A stretch of 64,000 nt of DNA, from positions 1 through 64,000 of the forward strand of contig NZ_SCML01000003.1 of the NCBI RefSeq assembly GCF_005503365.1, in the 5' to 3' direction. The notes below the pieces were generated by a model. It had not been told where the DNA came from and did no database searches. It saw nothing but the letters and a program-made list of their open reading frames with translations. How positions within the stretch are numbered: position 1 is the stretch's first letter; each line of letters begins with the position of its first letter. The position numbers and the translations under genes are program-made. Shown here in pieces: positions 51,830-60,642 of the stretch. The stretch comes from Hydrogenophaga sp. 2FB (GTDB taxonomy: Bacteria; Pseudomonadota; Gammaproteobacteria; Burkholderiales; Burkholderiaceae_C).

Positions 51830-52684
51830 ATGCCTTTGCGTCTGGCCCTCTACCTCGACCTGATCCGCTGGAACCGCCCCGCAGGCTGGCTGCTGCTGTT
51901 GTGGCCGTCGCTGGCCGCGCTGTGGGTGGCGGCGGGCGGCTTCCCGGGCTGGCATCTGCTGGCGGTGTTCGTGTTCGGCACCATCCTCATGCGCAGCGCC
52001 GGCTGCTGCGTGAACGACGTGGCCGACCGCGACTTCGACAAACACGTCAAGCGCACCGCGCAGCGCCCGGTCACCTCCGGCAAGGTCTCCACGCGCGAGG
52101 CGCTCGCGGTGGGCGCGGTGCTGGCGCTGGCGGCCTTCGCGCTGGTGCTCACCACCAACACGCTCACGGTATGGATGTCGTTCGCGGCGCTGGCGATCAC
52201 GCTGGTCTACCCGTATGCGAAACGCTATGTGTCCATGCCGCAGGCGGTGCTGGGCGTGGCGTTCAGCTTCGGCGTGCCCATGGCCTTTTCGGCGGTGCAG
52301 TCGCAGGTGCCGTTGCCGGCCTGGGTGCTGCTGATCGGCAACCTGTTCTGGGTGCTGGCCTACGACACCGAGTACGCCATGGTGGACCGCGACGACGACC
52401 TGCGCATCGGCATGAAGACCTCGGCGATCACGCTGGGCCAAGCCGACGTGCCCGCCGTCACCGCGTTCTACCTGGTGTTTCTCGCGGTGTGGACCTGGGC
52501 ACTGTGGAGCGTGGTGAACCCCTGGGTGTGGATGGCCATGCTGGTGGTGGCGCTGGCCCAGGTGGCCTGGCATTTCAGTCTCATCAAGGACCGCACCCGC
52601 GACGGCTGCTTCAAGGCCTTCCGGCTCAACCACTGGCTGGGCTTCACCGTGTTCGCGGGCGTGGTGCTGGGCTTGCTGCGCTGA
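51830..52684 (+). CDS. ubiA: 4-hydroxybenzoate octaprenyltransferase
   Basis: Prenylates 4-hydroxybenzoate in ubiquinone synthesis, an integral membrane enzyme of 284 aa. The two Asp-rich Mg-prenyl diphosphate sites are present: [18 protein letters not shown] and [22 protein letters not shown]. About eight helices are predicted. ATG 51830 gives the typical start ([26 protein letters not shown]). Convergent with the Bug receptor gene, 12 bases between stops. Confidence 0.93.
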   Translation: MPLRLALYLDLIRWNRPAGWLLLLWPSLAALWVAAGGFPGWHLLAVFVFGTILMRSAGCCVNDVADRDFDKHVKRTAQRPVTSGKVSTREALAVGAVLALAAFALVLTTNTLTVWMSFAALAITLVYPYAKRYVSMPQAVLGVAFSFGVPMAFSAVQSQVPLPAWVLLIGNLFWVLAYDTEYAMVDRDDDLRIGMKTSAITLGQADVPAVTAFYLVFLAVWTWALWSVVNPWVWMAMLVVALAQVAWHFSLIKDRTRDGCFKAFRLNHWLGFTVFAGVVLGLLR

Positions 52685-52696
52685 ACCGTCCAGCCG

Positions 52697-53665
52697 CTAG
52701 TCGAGCTTGGCGCCCGAGGTCTTGATGGCCTGGCCCCACACGCCGATGTCTTCGCGCAATTGCGCGGCGAACTCGGTCGGCGTGTTGCACACCACCTGCA
52801 CGCCCAGGGTCTCCATCTTCGCGACGAAATCCGGCTCCTTCGCCAGGGCCGCGAGTTCGGCCGCGATGCGGTCGACGACGGCCTTGGGCGTCTGGGCGGG
52901 CGCGCTCAAGCCGTTCCAGGTGGCCGAGCGAAAGCCCGCGTAGCCGGCCTCCGACACGGTTGGCACATCGGGCAACTGCGACAGGCGCTTGCTGCTGGAA
53001 ACCGCGAGCACGCGCACGCGGTTGCCACCCATGTGCGGCAGCACTTCGGGCACGTTGGCAAAGTAGACCGGCATGTGGCCGGCCATCACGTCGGCCATGG
53101 CGGGCGCGCCGCCCTTGTAGGTGATGTGCACCATGTCCAGCTGCGCGCGTTGCGCGAACATCGCCATGGACAGGTGGCTCACGCTGCCATTGCCTGCGGA
53201 GGCATACGACACCTTGCCCGGCGCTGCCTTGGCCGTGGCCACGAACTCCGACAATGTTTTGGCCGTTGAGCCCGGCCCCACCGCCAGCGCGAACACGTTG
53301 CTCGCGACGATCGAGATCGGCTCGAAGTCCTTCACCGGGTCGTACTTGGTCTTGGTCAGCTGCGGCAGGATCGCCATCTGCGGCGCCGTGGACATGAACA
53401 AGGTGTAGCCGTCGGCCGGGGCGCGCATCACGGCTTCGGCGGCCAATGCGCCGTTGGCGCCGGGCCGGTTCTCCACGATCACCGAGGTGTTGAGCTTGCG
53501 CGCCAGCGATTCGGCCGTCACACGGGCGATGCTGTCCGTGTTGCCACCGGCTGCGAACGGCACCAGGATGCGGATGGGTTTGTTGGGCCAGTTCTGCTGC
53601 GCTAACGCGGCCGAACCGAGGAGGGCGAGAACGAGGAAGGTGCCAAGGGCACGAAGGCTGGGCAT
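52697..53665 (-). CDS. Bug-family tripartite tricarboxylate solute receptor
   Basis: 322 aa periplasmic binding protein. Signal peptide about 1-22 (LGSAALA before QQNWPNKPIRILVPFAAGG). The Bug fold is shown by VENRPGANGALAAEAV, the YTLFMSTAPQMAI strand, SVSHLSMAMFA and YKGGAPAMADVMAGH. No TctA/TctB membrane genes are adjacent, as is common for Bug proteins. As the last gene of the GntR side of the catabolic cluster it probably captures the cluster's substrate. Confidence 0.88.
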   Translation of the reverse strand: MPSLRALGTFLVLALLGSAALAQQNWPNKPIRILVPFAAGGNTDSIARVTAESLARKLNTSVIVENRPGANGALAAEAVMRAPADGYTLFMSTAPQMAILPQLTKTKYDPVKDFEPISIVASNVFALAVGPGSTAKTLSEFVATAKAAPGKVSYASAGNGSVSHLSMAMFAQRAQLDMVHITYKGGAPAMADVMAGHMPVYFANVPEVLPHMGGNRVRVLAVSSSKRLSQLPDVPTVSEAGYAGFRSATWNGLSAPAQTPKAVVDRIAAELAALAKEPDFVAKMETLGVQVVCNTPTEFAAQLREDIGVWGQAIKTSGAKLD

Positions 53666-53693
53666 GGAGGTTTCCTTTCTGGACTGGCGTGGA

Positions 53694-54371
53694 TCATTTG
53701 GCTTGGGCCGCTTCCGATGTCTCCTCGAATGAGCTGCGCGCGGCATCGCAGGCTTGTTGAACGTGATGGACAGCGGCCGCGCGCGCGGACCGGGCGTTGC
53801 GCGCTTCGATCGCCGTGAACATGTCGGTGAGCTCGGCCAGGCTGTGGCGAGCGCGGCCGGGCGTCGCCATGGAGCGCGATCGCAGGAAGTTGATGCGGGC
53901 GATCAGGCCTTGCAGCATCTCCGCGATGATCCGGTTGCCGCAGCCGGCGAGGATCACCTGGTAGAAGCGGGCGGTGGATTCCAGGCGCTCGGGTGCATCG
54001 CCCTTTTTCACGGCGCGCTCGAAGTCCTTGAGCGCCTGGCGCATCTGCTCGATGCCGGCTTCGTCCGCGCGCGATGCGTACAGGTAACAGGCCTCGCCCT
54101 CGAGCATGGCGCGCACGTGGTAGATCTCCAGCGCTTCTTCGATGCCGACGTCGGCGATGAAGGGCCCGCGGTTGGGGATGATGGTCACCAGCTTCTCCGC
54201 CGCGAGCTGCCGCAGCGCCTCGCGCAAGGAGCCGCGGCTGATGCCGAGCATCTCGCCCAAGGTGGCCTCGACCAGCTTCTCGCCGGGCTGGAACACGCCG
54301 CGCAGGATGGCGGTGCGCATTTTTTCGACCGCTTGTTCCTGCACGCTCTGGCTTTGAATCTTCAGGTCCAT
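53694..54371 (-). CDS. GntR-family regulator (FCD/FadR subfamily)
   Basis: 225 aa. Winged HTH at about 10-75 (LRGVFQPGEKLVEATLGEMLGISRGSLREALRQLAAEKLV), then an FCD effector domain (about 80-215) with EIYHVRAMLEGEACYLYA and His/Asp residues suited to metal and carboxylate ligands. It should bind TNGTNNNACNA operators; such a site (TTGT-TTG-ACAA) lies at 55092-55102 in the divergent promoter. ATG 54371 has a ribosome site (AGAGGAAA). The second gene of its arm, 20 bases after the barrel-protein stop. Confidence 0.9.
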   Translation of the reverse strand: MDLKIQSQSVQEQAVEKMRTAILRGVFQPGEKLVEATLGEMLGISRGSLREALRQLAAEKLVTIIPNRGPFIADVGIEEALEIYHVRAMLEGEACYLYASRADEAGIEQMRQALKDFERAVKKGDAPERLESTARFYQVILAGCGNRIIAEMLQGLIARINFLRSRSMATPGRARHSLAELTDMFTAIEARNARSARAAAVHHVQQACDAARSSFEETSEAAQAK

Positions 54372-54391
54372 GGGGTTGTTTCCTCTCGTTG

Positions 54392-55072
54392 TCATGCTTG
54401 GGCTGCTGAATGGGTGGCGGTCTGCCGCGCGCCCTGGCGCTGGAACAGCAGGTAGTGCGCGTTGAACCAGGGTTCGCTGGCCAGGCGGGCGCGCCAGGGT
54501 GTGGCACGCGCCCGCTTCCGTTCGGGAGAGTTCAGCGCGTCTTCGTGGGCGAGGTAGTGCAGGGCGAGGTGTGTCCAACGGCCGGGCTCGCCGTCGCGGA
54601 TGCGAAAGCGCCGGCACATCAGCCAGTCCTGGTTGCCGAACAGCAGGGGCACGTGGTCCTGCTCGTACCAGGCGTTGAAGTCGTCCTCCCGCGCTTCGGG
54701 CACGTTGAAGAACACCGGGTAGAGCACCGCCGCGCCCAGCGCGTCGGCCGTGGCGTGCGGCGCGGTGGCTTGCCAGATCGTGTCGCACAGGTAGCGTGTG
54801 AAGCCGGAGACCGCACCCAGCATGTGGCGCGAGCGTTCGCTGGGTTGGCCCTTGACTTGCTGGTAGGCCGGGGATTGCAGCGTGTCCAGCGAATCCATCT
54901 CATAGACCGCGAGGTAGCTCGCGTCCTTGAGCGACCGGTAGCGCTGGGCGGAGCGAAAGCCCGGCACGCCCATGCGCAGCGGGATGTGTTCCTCGTCGTA
55001 CCAATGGTTGAAAGACGCCTCCTCGTTGGGGGGCGGCGTCATCTCGGAGAACAGGATGGAGTGGCCTTGCAT
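54392..55072 (-). CDS. Double dimeric alpha/beta-barrel protein (EthD/DABB-like)
   Basis: 226 aa, two homologous halves. Each carries the same pattern: FNHWYDEEHIPLRMGVPGFRSAQRYR in the first half and FNAWYEQDHVPLLFGNQDWLMCRRFR in the second. This resembles dimeric ferredoxin-like (EthD, DABB) folds found in ring-modifying monooxygenases, isomerases and lyases. No catalytic residues can be assigned beyond the repeated WY-H motif. First gene of the arm containing the GntR regulator and Bug receptor; divergent from the PF06684 gene. Confidence 0.7.
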   Translation of the reverse strand: MQGHSILFSEMTPPPNEEASFNHWYDEEHIPLRMGVPGFRSAQRYRSLKDASYLAVYEMDSLDTLQSPAYQQVKGQPSERSRHMLGAVSGFTRYLCDTIWQATAPHATADALGAAVLYPVFFNVPEAREDDFNAWYEQDHVPLLFGNQDWLMCRRFRIRDGEPGRWTHLALHYLAHEDALNSPERKRARATPWRARLASEPWFNAHYLLFQRQGARQTATHSAAQA

Positions 55073-55091
55073 GGTGACCTCGATCGATAAA

Positions 55092-55102
55092 TTGTTTGAC
55101 AA
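55092..55102. promoter_or_regulatory. GntR (FadR-type) operator candidate
   Basis: TTGT-TTG-ACAA fits the FadR-subfamily consensus TNGTNNNACNA exactly and extends to a perfect AATTGT/ACAATT 6-bp inverted repeat (55090-55104). It sits 20 bases from the start of the divergent minus-strand gene and overlaps the -35 box of the plus-strand promoter, so one bound regulator could control both arms. Confidence 0.75.
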
Positions 55103-55125
55103 TTCTACGATCTGACAAAAATAAT
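55096..55125 (+). promoter_or_regulatory. Sigma-70 type promoter of the catabolic arm
   Basis: TTGACA (55096-55101), an 18-base spacer and AATAAT (55120-55125) give a strong housekeeping-like promoter 34 bases before the PF06684 gene start. The -35 box overlaps the proposed GntR operator, which suggests repression by occlusion. Confidence 0.65.
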
Positions 55126-55159
55126 GCAACACCTTTTCACGGAACAACCAGGAGATGCC

Positions 55160-55741
55160 ATGCAGCTGAAGATCAAACGCACCATGACGGTGATCGACAA
55201 CCAACTCATCGACCACCAGGGGCTGGTGGCCGAGCCACCGCTGGTGAGGGCCGCCGTGGTGGTGGTCGTGGACAACCCCTTCGCGGGGCGCTATGTCGAA
55301 GACCTCACGCCCTATATTCGTGCCAGCGTCGGGATCGGCGAGCGCATGGGCGCCATGGCGGTGCAGGCGATGGGGGGCCACGGCGTCGAGAGCTACGGCA
55401 AGGCCGGCCTGGTCGGCATCCATGGCGAGCAGGAGCACGCCAATGCCTTGTTGACCAGCGACTTCGCCGAGCCGATCCGCCGCGCCATTGGTGGTGGCAA
55501 GGCCTGGATTTCGTCGATGACCAAGGTGGTCACGCCCGGCACACCGATCGACGTGCCCATGAACCACCGCCACGCGGTCTATGTGCGCTCGCACTACAAC
55601 GGCATGACGCTCACGCTGCACGATGTGCCCGGTCCCGAAGAAATCGCCATGATTTTCTGTCTTGCCAGCCGTGGGCGCCTGAACGCCCGCGTGGGTGGCA
55701 TCGCCCACGCCGACGTCAAAGGCGTCGACGGTCTTGTCTGA
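55160..55741 (+). CDS. PF06684 'amino acid synthesis' family protein
   Basis: 193 aa. Family text: MQLKIKRTMTVIDNQLIDHQGL, AAVVVVVDNPFAGRYVEDLTPYI, GGHGVESYGKAGLVGIHGEQEHANALL and VPMNHRHAVYVRSHY. The family's enzymatic role is poorly defined despite its name; it is often found next to amidohydrolases and Bug receptors. ATG 55160 is chosen over ATG 55124 because it has a ribosome site (CAGGAG) and gives the family N-terminus. First gene of the plus arm, 23 bases before the amidohydrolase. Confidence 0.8.
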   Translation: MQLKIKRTMTVIDNQLIDHQGLVAEPPLVRAAVVVVVDNPFAGRYVEDLTPYIRASVGIGERMGAMAVQAMGGHGVESYGKAGLVGIHGEQEHANALLTSDFAEPIRRAIGGGKAWISSMTKVVTPGTPIDVPMNHRHAVYVRSHYNGMTLTLHDVPGPEEIAMIFCLASRGRLNARVGGIAHADVKGVDGLV

Positions 55742-55764
55742 AACCTGAACAAAGGAAAGCCGCC

Positions 55765-56961
55765 ATGAAGACTGCCATCGTGAACCTCGGGACCATCGTC
55801 TCGGGAGACTGGCGCGACCCGTTCTGCGCCGGCGACACCCTCCTCATGGAGGGTGGACGGATCGTGTCGGTGGGCACGGCGTCCTGCGACGCGGTGAACG
55901 CTTGCGACGTCGTGATCGACGCGGGGGGCGCCACCGCCATCCCTGGCCTGATCGACTCGCAGATCCACAACACCTTCGGCGATTACACGCCGCGCCAGAA
56001 GACGGTCGGCTTCCTCGAGAGCTATGTGCACGGGGGCACCACCACCTGCATCAGCGCGTCCGAGGTGCACGTGCCGGGCCGGCCCAAGGACCCGGCGGGC
56101 GTAAAGGCGCTGGCGGTGGCAGCGAAGAAATGTTTTGACGACTTCCGCCCCGGTGGCATGAAGGTGCACGCCGGCTCCATCATCCTGGAGCCGGGCCTGA
56201 CCGAGGCCGATTTCGCGGACGTGGCGTCGCAAGGCGTGTGGCTGGCCAAGGCCGGGTTTGGCGGCGTGCTGACACCGTACGACTACGTGCCCATGATCGC
56301 CTGGGCGCGCAAGCACGGCATGATCACCACGGTGCACACGGGCGGCTCGTCCATTCCGGGTTCGGCCGGCATCTGGGCCGAGCACCTCATCGCGATGAAC
56401 CCGCACGTGTCCTTCCACGTCAACGGCGGACCGGTGGCCATGCCCGACGAGGGGTTCCCGCGCATGGTGCACGAGAGCGAGATCGCACTGCAGGTGTGCA
56501 CGGCGGGCAACCTGCGCACCACGCTGCTGCTGGGCGAGATGACGATGCAGGCGGACAAGTTCGACCGCTTTCTCATCGCCACCGACACACCGACCGGCAG
56601 CGGCATCATGCCGCTGGGCATGATGTACACCATCACCCACCTCGCCAGCCTGGGCAACATGCCGGTCGAATGGGCGATCGCGGCGGCCACCGGCAACAAC
56701 GCGCGCGTCTATGGCCTGAACAACGGCTTCCTGCGGGCCGGCAAGGACGCCGACGTGGTCATCCTCGATGCCTGTGTCGGTGGATCGAAGCACAACGCGC
56801 TGGACGCGCTGAAGAACGGCGACATCGCCGCCGTGGCCGCGGTGGTGACCAACGGCATTCCCCGCTTCGTCGGCCGCAGCCGCAACACGCCGGCGTCGAT
56901 GAAAACCGTGCGCGTCGCGCGCAATCAGATCCCGCACGACTTTTCCGGTGGAGGCCACTGA
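55765..56961 (+). CDS. Enamidase-like amidohydrolase
   Basis: 398 aa, composite amidohydrolase fold. It closely resembles enamidase of nicotinate-fermenting clostridia, which opens a tetrahydro-oxonicotinate ring: TPRQKTVGFLESYVHGGTTTCISA, HVPGRPKDPAGVKALA, ILEPGLTEADF, VHTGGSSIPGS and FHVNGGP, with ATDTPTGSGIMPLG near the C-terminus. Oddly, the canonical first metal His of the HxH motif is Gln66 here (DSQIH, His68 kept). The ribosome site is AAAGGAAA. Its stop overlaps the next start by one base. Confidence 0.83.
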   Translation: MKTAIVNLGTIVSGDWRDPFCAGDTLLMEGGRIVSVGTASCDAVNACDVVIDAGGATAIPGLIDSQIHNTFGDYTPRQKTVGFLESYVHGGTTTCISASEVHVPGRPKDPAGVKALAVAAKKCFDDFRPGGMKVHAGSIILEPGLTEADFADVASQGVWLAKAGFGGVLTPYDYVPMIAWARKHGMITTVHTGGSSIPGSAGIWAEHLIAMNPHVSFHVNGGPVAMPDEGFPRMVHESEIALQVCTAGNLRTTLLLGEMTMQADKFDRFLIATDTPTGSGIMPLGMMYTITHLASLGNMPVEWAIAAATGNNARVYGLNNGFLRAGKDADVVILDACVGGSKHNALDALKNGDIAAVAAVVTNGIPRFVGRSRNTPASMKTVRVARNQIPHDFSGGGH

Positions 56962-58172
56962 TGAGCAAATCCCAACATGTGATCGTGGCTGGCGCGGGGC
57001 CGGTGGGCGTGGTCGCCGCCATCGCGTGCGCGCAGCGCGGCTTTCGCGTCACCCTGCTGGAGGCGGCGGACCGCATCGACGACAACCCGCGCGCGGCCAC
57101 CACCCACCCGTCCACGCTGGAGTACCTGCACCAGGTCGGCATCATCGACACCTTCATCGACCGCGGGTTGGTGGCGCGCTACTTCCAGTTCTGGGACCGC
57201 GACACGCGCAGCCGCGTGGCGCAGTTCGACCACGATCTGCTGAAGGACGAAACCGCGTTCCCCTTCGTCGTGCAGACCGAGCAGCACAAGCTGGTGCGCA
57301 TCGGGCTGGACCGGCTCGCGACCTTTCCCGACACCGCGTTCCGCTCCGGCACACGCGTCACCGCGGTCGAGCAAGACGCGAACGCCGTGACGGTGACGGT
57401 GGAATCCGTTGGCGGCACCGAACGCCTCAGCGCGGACTACCTGGTGGCCTCGGACGGCGGGCGCAGCGTGATCCGCAAGGCATTGGAGATCCCGTTCGAG
57501 GGCTACACCTGGCCCGAGCGCTTCACCGTGTTGACCACGCTGCACGATTTCGAGAAGTCCCTGGGCTGCTGCTACCGCAACTACCTGGCGGGTTCGCAGG
57601 AGTGGGCCAACCTGTTCAAGGTGGCCGGGGACGACATGGCCGGCCGCTGGCGCGCCGTGTTCCCTACGCAGGAGCAGGAGAGCGACGAGCAGGCCTTGAG
57701 CGACGGTGCGGTCCGCGCGCGCTTGCAAGGCATTGACGAGAGCTGCTCGCTCGACGACGTCGTCCACCGCAACATCTACAACGTGCACCAGCGGGTGGCG
57801 GCGCGCTTTCGCGTGGGGCGCATCTACCTGGCGGGCGATGCGTCCCACCTCAACAACCCCATCGGTGGCCTCGGCCTGAACTGCGGCGTGCACGATGCGA
57901 TGGAACTGGCGACCACACTGGAGGCGGCGCGCAACGGTGCCTCCGAAGACGAGCTCGATCGTTACGACCGACGCCGCCGCAAGCTCAACGTCGACTTCAT
58001 CCAGGAGCAAACCATCTCGAACAAGAAGCGGCTGGAGGAGCGCGACCCGGCGGCGCGGGCGCAGCGCCTGGACGAACTGCGGGCGATCGAAGCCGACCCG
58101 GTGCGCCAGAAGCAGTTCCTCATGCGCTCGTCGCTGCTGGCCAGCGCGCGGCAGGCGAACGACATCGCCTGA
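56961..58172 (+). CDS. FAD-dependent aromatic-ring monooxygenase
   Basis: 403 aa flavoprotein of the UbiH/MhpA class. FAD motifs: VIVAGAGPVGVVAAIACAQRG (GxGxxG, residues 11-16), the DG motif ASDGGRSVIRKAL and the GD motif IYLAGDASHLNNPIGGLGLNCGVHDA. It probably hydroxylates an aromatic or N-heteroaromatic ring using NAD(P)H. Coupled by a one-base stop/start overlap to the enamidase-like gene, so it likely supplies or processes the same compound. It ends 13 bases from the convergent proC stop. Confidence 0.87.
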   Translation: MSKSQHVIVAGAGPVGVVAAIACAQRGFRVTLLEAADRIDDNPRAATTHPSTLEYLHQVGIIDTFIDRGLVARYFQFWDRDTRSRVAQFDHDLLKDETAFPFVVQTEQHKLVRIGLDRLATFPDTAFRSGTRVTAVEQDANAVTVTVESVGGTERLSADYLVASDGGRSVIRKALEIPFEGYTWPERFTVLTTLHDFEKSLGCCYRNYLAGSQEWANLFKVAGDDMAGRWRAVFPTQEQESDEQALSDGAVRARLQGIDESCSLDDVVHRNIYNVHQRVAARFRVGRIYLAGDASHLNNPIGGLGLNCGVHDAMELATTLEAARNGASEDELDRYDRRRRKLNVDFIQEQTISNKKRLEERDPAARAQRLDELRAIEADPVRQKQFLMRSSLLASARQANDIA

Positions 58173-58185
58173 ACCCGCGCCGACC

Positions 58186-59016
58186 TCAGCGCCCGAACTC
58201 CTTGCCGAGTTCTTCCGCGCGGTGCTGCGCCGCGAACAGCGCCTCTTCGAACTTCGCCTTCAGGCCCGCCGCGTCCATCGACCTGAGCGCCGCGTAGGTC
58301 GTGCCACCCTTGGAGGTGACGCGCTCGCGCAGCGTCTGCGGCGGGTCTTCCGAGCGCTGTGCCAGCGTGGCCGCGCCGACGAAGGTGCCCACGGCGAGCT
58401 GGTAGGCCACCTCGGGCGGCAGGCCCATGCGGCTGCCCGCGTCCCGCATGGCTTCGAGGAAATAGAACACGTAGGCCGGACCCGAGCCCGAGAGCGCGGT
58501 GACGGCGTCGAGCTGCGCTTCCTCGGCTACCCACACCAGGTCCCCGGTGGTCTTCACAACGGCTTCGACCAGCGCGCGGTCGCCATCGCCGGCACCCGCG
58601 CGGGCATACAGACCCGTCATGCCCAGGCCGACGAGCGCCGGTGTGTTCGGCATGGCGCGCACGATGCGCTGGGTCTGCAACCAGCCGGCCATGCTCTCGC
58701 TGGTGATGCCGGCGGCCACGCTCAGGTGCAGCGCGTTGGCCAGGTGCGGCTGGCTGGCGAGCGCGGCTTCCTTGAAGGTTTGCGGTTTCACGGCCCACAC
58801 CACGAGGTTCGAAGGCTTGAGCGCCGCGCTGGCAGCGGGCAGCAATGCCATGCCGGGGAACTGTTGTTCCAGCTTCGTGCGTTGCTCGTCCCAGGGTTCA
58901 ACGATCTGCAATGCGCTCGCGGGATGGCCCTGGCGGATCAGGCCGCCAACGATGGCGCTGGCCATGTTGCCGCCGCCGATGAAAGTGATGGTGGGGTGGG
59001 TGGATGCGGTGTTCAT
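58186..59016 (-). CDS. proC: Pyrroline-5-carboxylate reductase
   Basis: Last step of proline synthesis. 276 aa. The N-terminal Rossmann motif is ITFIGGGNMASAIVGGL; also VWAVKPQ, VRAMPNTPALVGLGMTG and the C-terminal signature ALSGSGPAYVFYFLEAM with GTTYAALRSMDAAG. ATG 59016 gives the normal length. It follows glpK by 22 bases on the same strand, an unusual pairing that suggests incidental co-transcription. Confidence 0.94.
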   Translation of the reverse strand: MNTASTHPTITFIGGGNMASAIVGGLIRQGHPASALQIVEPWDEQRTKLEQQFPGMALLPAASAALKPSNLVVWAVKPQTFKEAALASQPHLANALHLSVAAGITSESMAGWLQTQRIVRAMPNTPALVGLGMTGLYARAGAGDGDRALVEAVVKTTGDLVWVAEEAQLDAVTALSGSGPAYVFYFLEAMRDAGSRMGLPPEVAYQLAVGTFVGAATLAQRSEDPPQTLRERVTSKGGTTYAALRSMDAAGLKAKFEEALFAAQHRAEELGKEFGR

Positions 59017-59038
59017 CGCTCCATTGTCGCGCGTCGGC

Positions 59039-60532
59039 TCACGGCGCCACGGTCTGGCGCACCGCGTGCTCCCATTGCGCCATTTTTTCCGCCGCGCGCT
59101 CGCGCGACAGCGTGGGGTGGAAGGTGCGTTCGGCACGCCATTGCCGGGTGAGTTCGTCCAGCCCACCGTACACGCCGCTGTGCAGGCCCGCCAGATACGC
59201 TGCGCCGAGGGCCGTGGTTTCGATCACCTCGGGGCGCACCACCGGAATACCGAGCAGGTCGGCCTGGATCTGCATCAGGAGGTTGTTCGAGCAGGCGCCG
59301 CCGTCCACCCGCAACTCGCTCACCGGCACGCCGCCGGCCGCAACGGCGTCGCGCGCCATGGCGTCGAGCAAGGCCGCGCTTTGAAAGGCGATGCTCTCCA
59401 GCGCGGCGCGCGCAATGTGGGCGATGGTGCTGCCGCGCGTGAGACCGGTGATGCTGCCGCGCGCATCCGGTTGCCAGTAGGGCGCGCCCAGGCCGGTGAA
59501 GGCCGGCACGAGCATCACGCCGCCCGCGTCGGGCACGCTCTCGGCGAGCAGCTGCACCTCGCCGCTGGACTTGATCGCGTGCAGGCCGTCGCGCAGCCAC
59601 TGCACCACCGCGCCGCCAATGAACACGCTGCCTTCCAGTGCGTACTGCGGCGTGCCGGCCGGTTGCGCGGTGGCGGTGGTGATGAGGCCGTTCTGGCTGA
59701 CCTGGAAACGCTCGCCGGTGTGCATGAGCAGGAAGCAGCCCGTGCCATAGGTGTTCTTGGCCATGCCGGCGGTGAAGCAGGCCTGGCCGAAGAGCGCGCT
59801 TTGCTGGTCGCCGGCCACGCCGCCGATCTCCAGCGGCGCGCCCAGCCACTCGGCCTTCATCTGGCCGAAGTGCGCGCTCGACGGCAGGGCTTCGGGCATC
59901 AGGCTTTTCGGCACGTCGAGCAGGGCCAGCAGGTCGTCGTCCCATTCGCGCGTGTGCACGTTGAACAACATGGTGCGCGAGGCGTTGCTCACGTCGGTCA
60001 CGTGGCGATCGCCGCCCGTGAGTTGCCAGATCAACCAGCTGTCCACCGTGCCGAAGGCGAGTTCGCCGCGCTCGGCCTGCGCGCGCGCGCCGGGCACGTT
60101 GTCCAGAATCCACTTGAGTTTGGTGCCGGAGAAATAGGCATCGATGCGCAGCCCGGTTTTCTGCAGCACGGTGTCGCTCATGCCGCGCTCGCGCAACTCG
60201 GCACAGGTGCTTTCGGCGCGGCGGTCCTGCCAGACGATGGCGTTGTGGACCGGCTCGCCGGTCTGGCGGTTCCACACCAGCGTGGTTTCGCGCTGGTTGG
60301 TGATGCCCACGGCCTGAATCTGGTCGGCGCGCAGCTTCGCCTGCTTCAGCGCTTCGCGCGCGGTCTCCAGTTGCGTCTGCCACAGGTCGCGCGGGTCGTG
60401 CTCCACCCAGCCCGGCTGCGGGTAGATCTGGCGGAACTCGCACTGCGCCATGGTGACCACGCGGCCCCGGCGGTCGAACACGATGCTGCGCGAACTGGAG
60501 GTGCCCTGGTCCAGGGCGAGCAGGTAGGTCAT
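59039..60532 (-). CDS. glpK: Glycerol kinase
   Basis: Phosphorylates glycerol to glycerol 3-phosphate. 497 aa, FGGY family: [62 protein letters not shown], and the C-terminal [24 protein letters not shown] 60532 gives the standard N-terminus. Divergent from glpD with 110 bases between them, so a shared glp regulatory region is likely; no regulator gene is nearby. Confidence 0.96.
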   Translation of the reverse strand: MTYLLALDQGTSSSRSIVFDRRGRVVTMAQCEFRQIYPQPGWVEHDPRDLWQTQLETAREALKQAKLRADQIQAVGITNQRETTLVWNRQTGEPVHNAIVWQDRRAESTCAELRERGMSDTVLQKTGLRIDAYFSGTKLKWILDNVPGARAQAERGELAFGTVDSWLIWQLTGGDRHVTDVSNASRTMLFNVHTREWDDDLLALLDVPKSLMPEALPSSAHFGQMKAEWLGAPLEIGGVAGDQQSALFGQACFTAGMAKNTYGTGCFLLMHTGERFQVSQNGLITTATAQPAGTPQYALEGSVFIGGAVVQWLRDGLHAIKSSGEVQLLAESVPDAGGVMLVPAFTGLGAPYWQPDARGSITGLTRGSTIAHIARAALESIAFQSAALLDAMARDAVAAGGVPVSELRVDGGACSNNLLMQIQADLLGIPVVRPEVIETTALGAAYLAGLHSGVYGGLDELTRQWRAERTFHPTLSRERAAEKMAQWEHAVRQTVAP

Positions 60533-60642
60533 GGTGTCTCCTGTGTACGGGCTCTGAGGACGATCAACGGGCAACATAATCGAAAAACCGCATGGTCACT
60601 CGGCCGTCACATGGAAGAATGGCCCGCCGAACCGATGTGACC

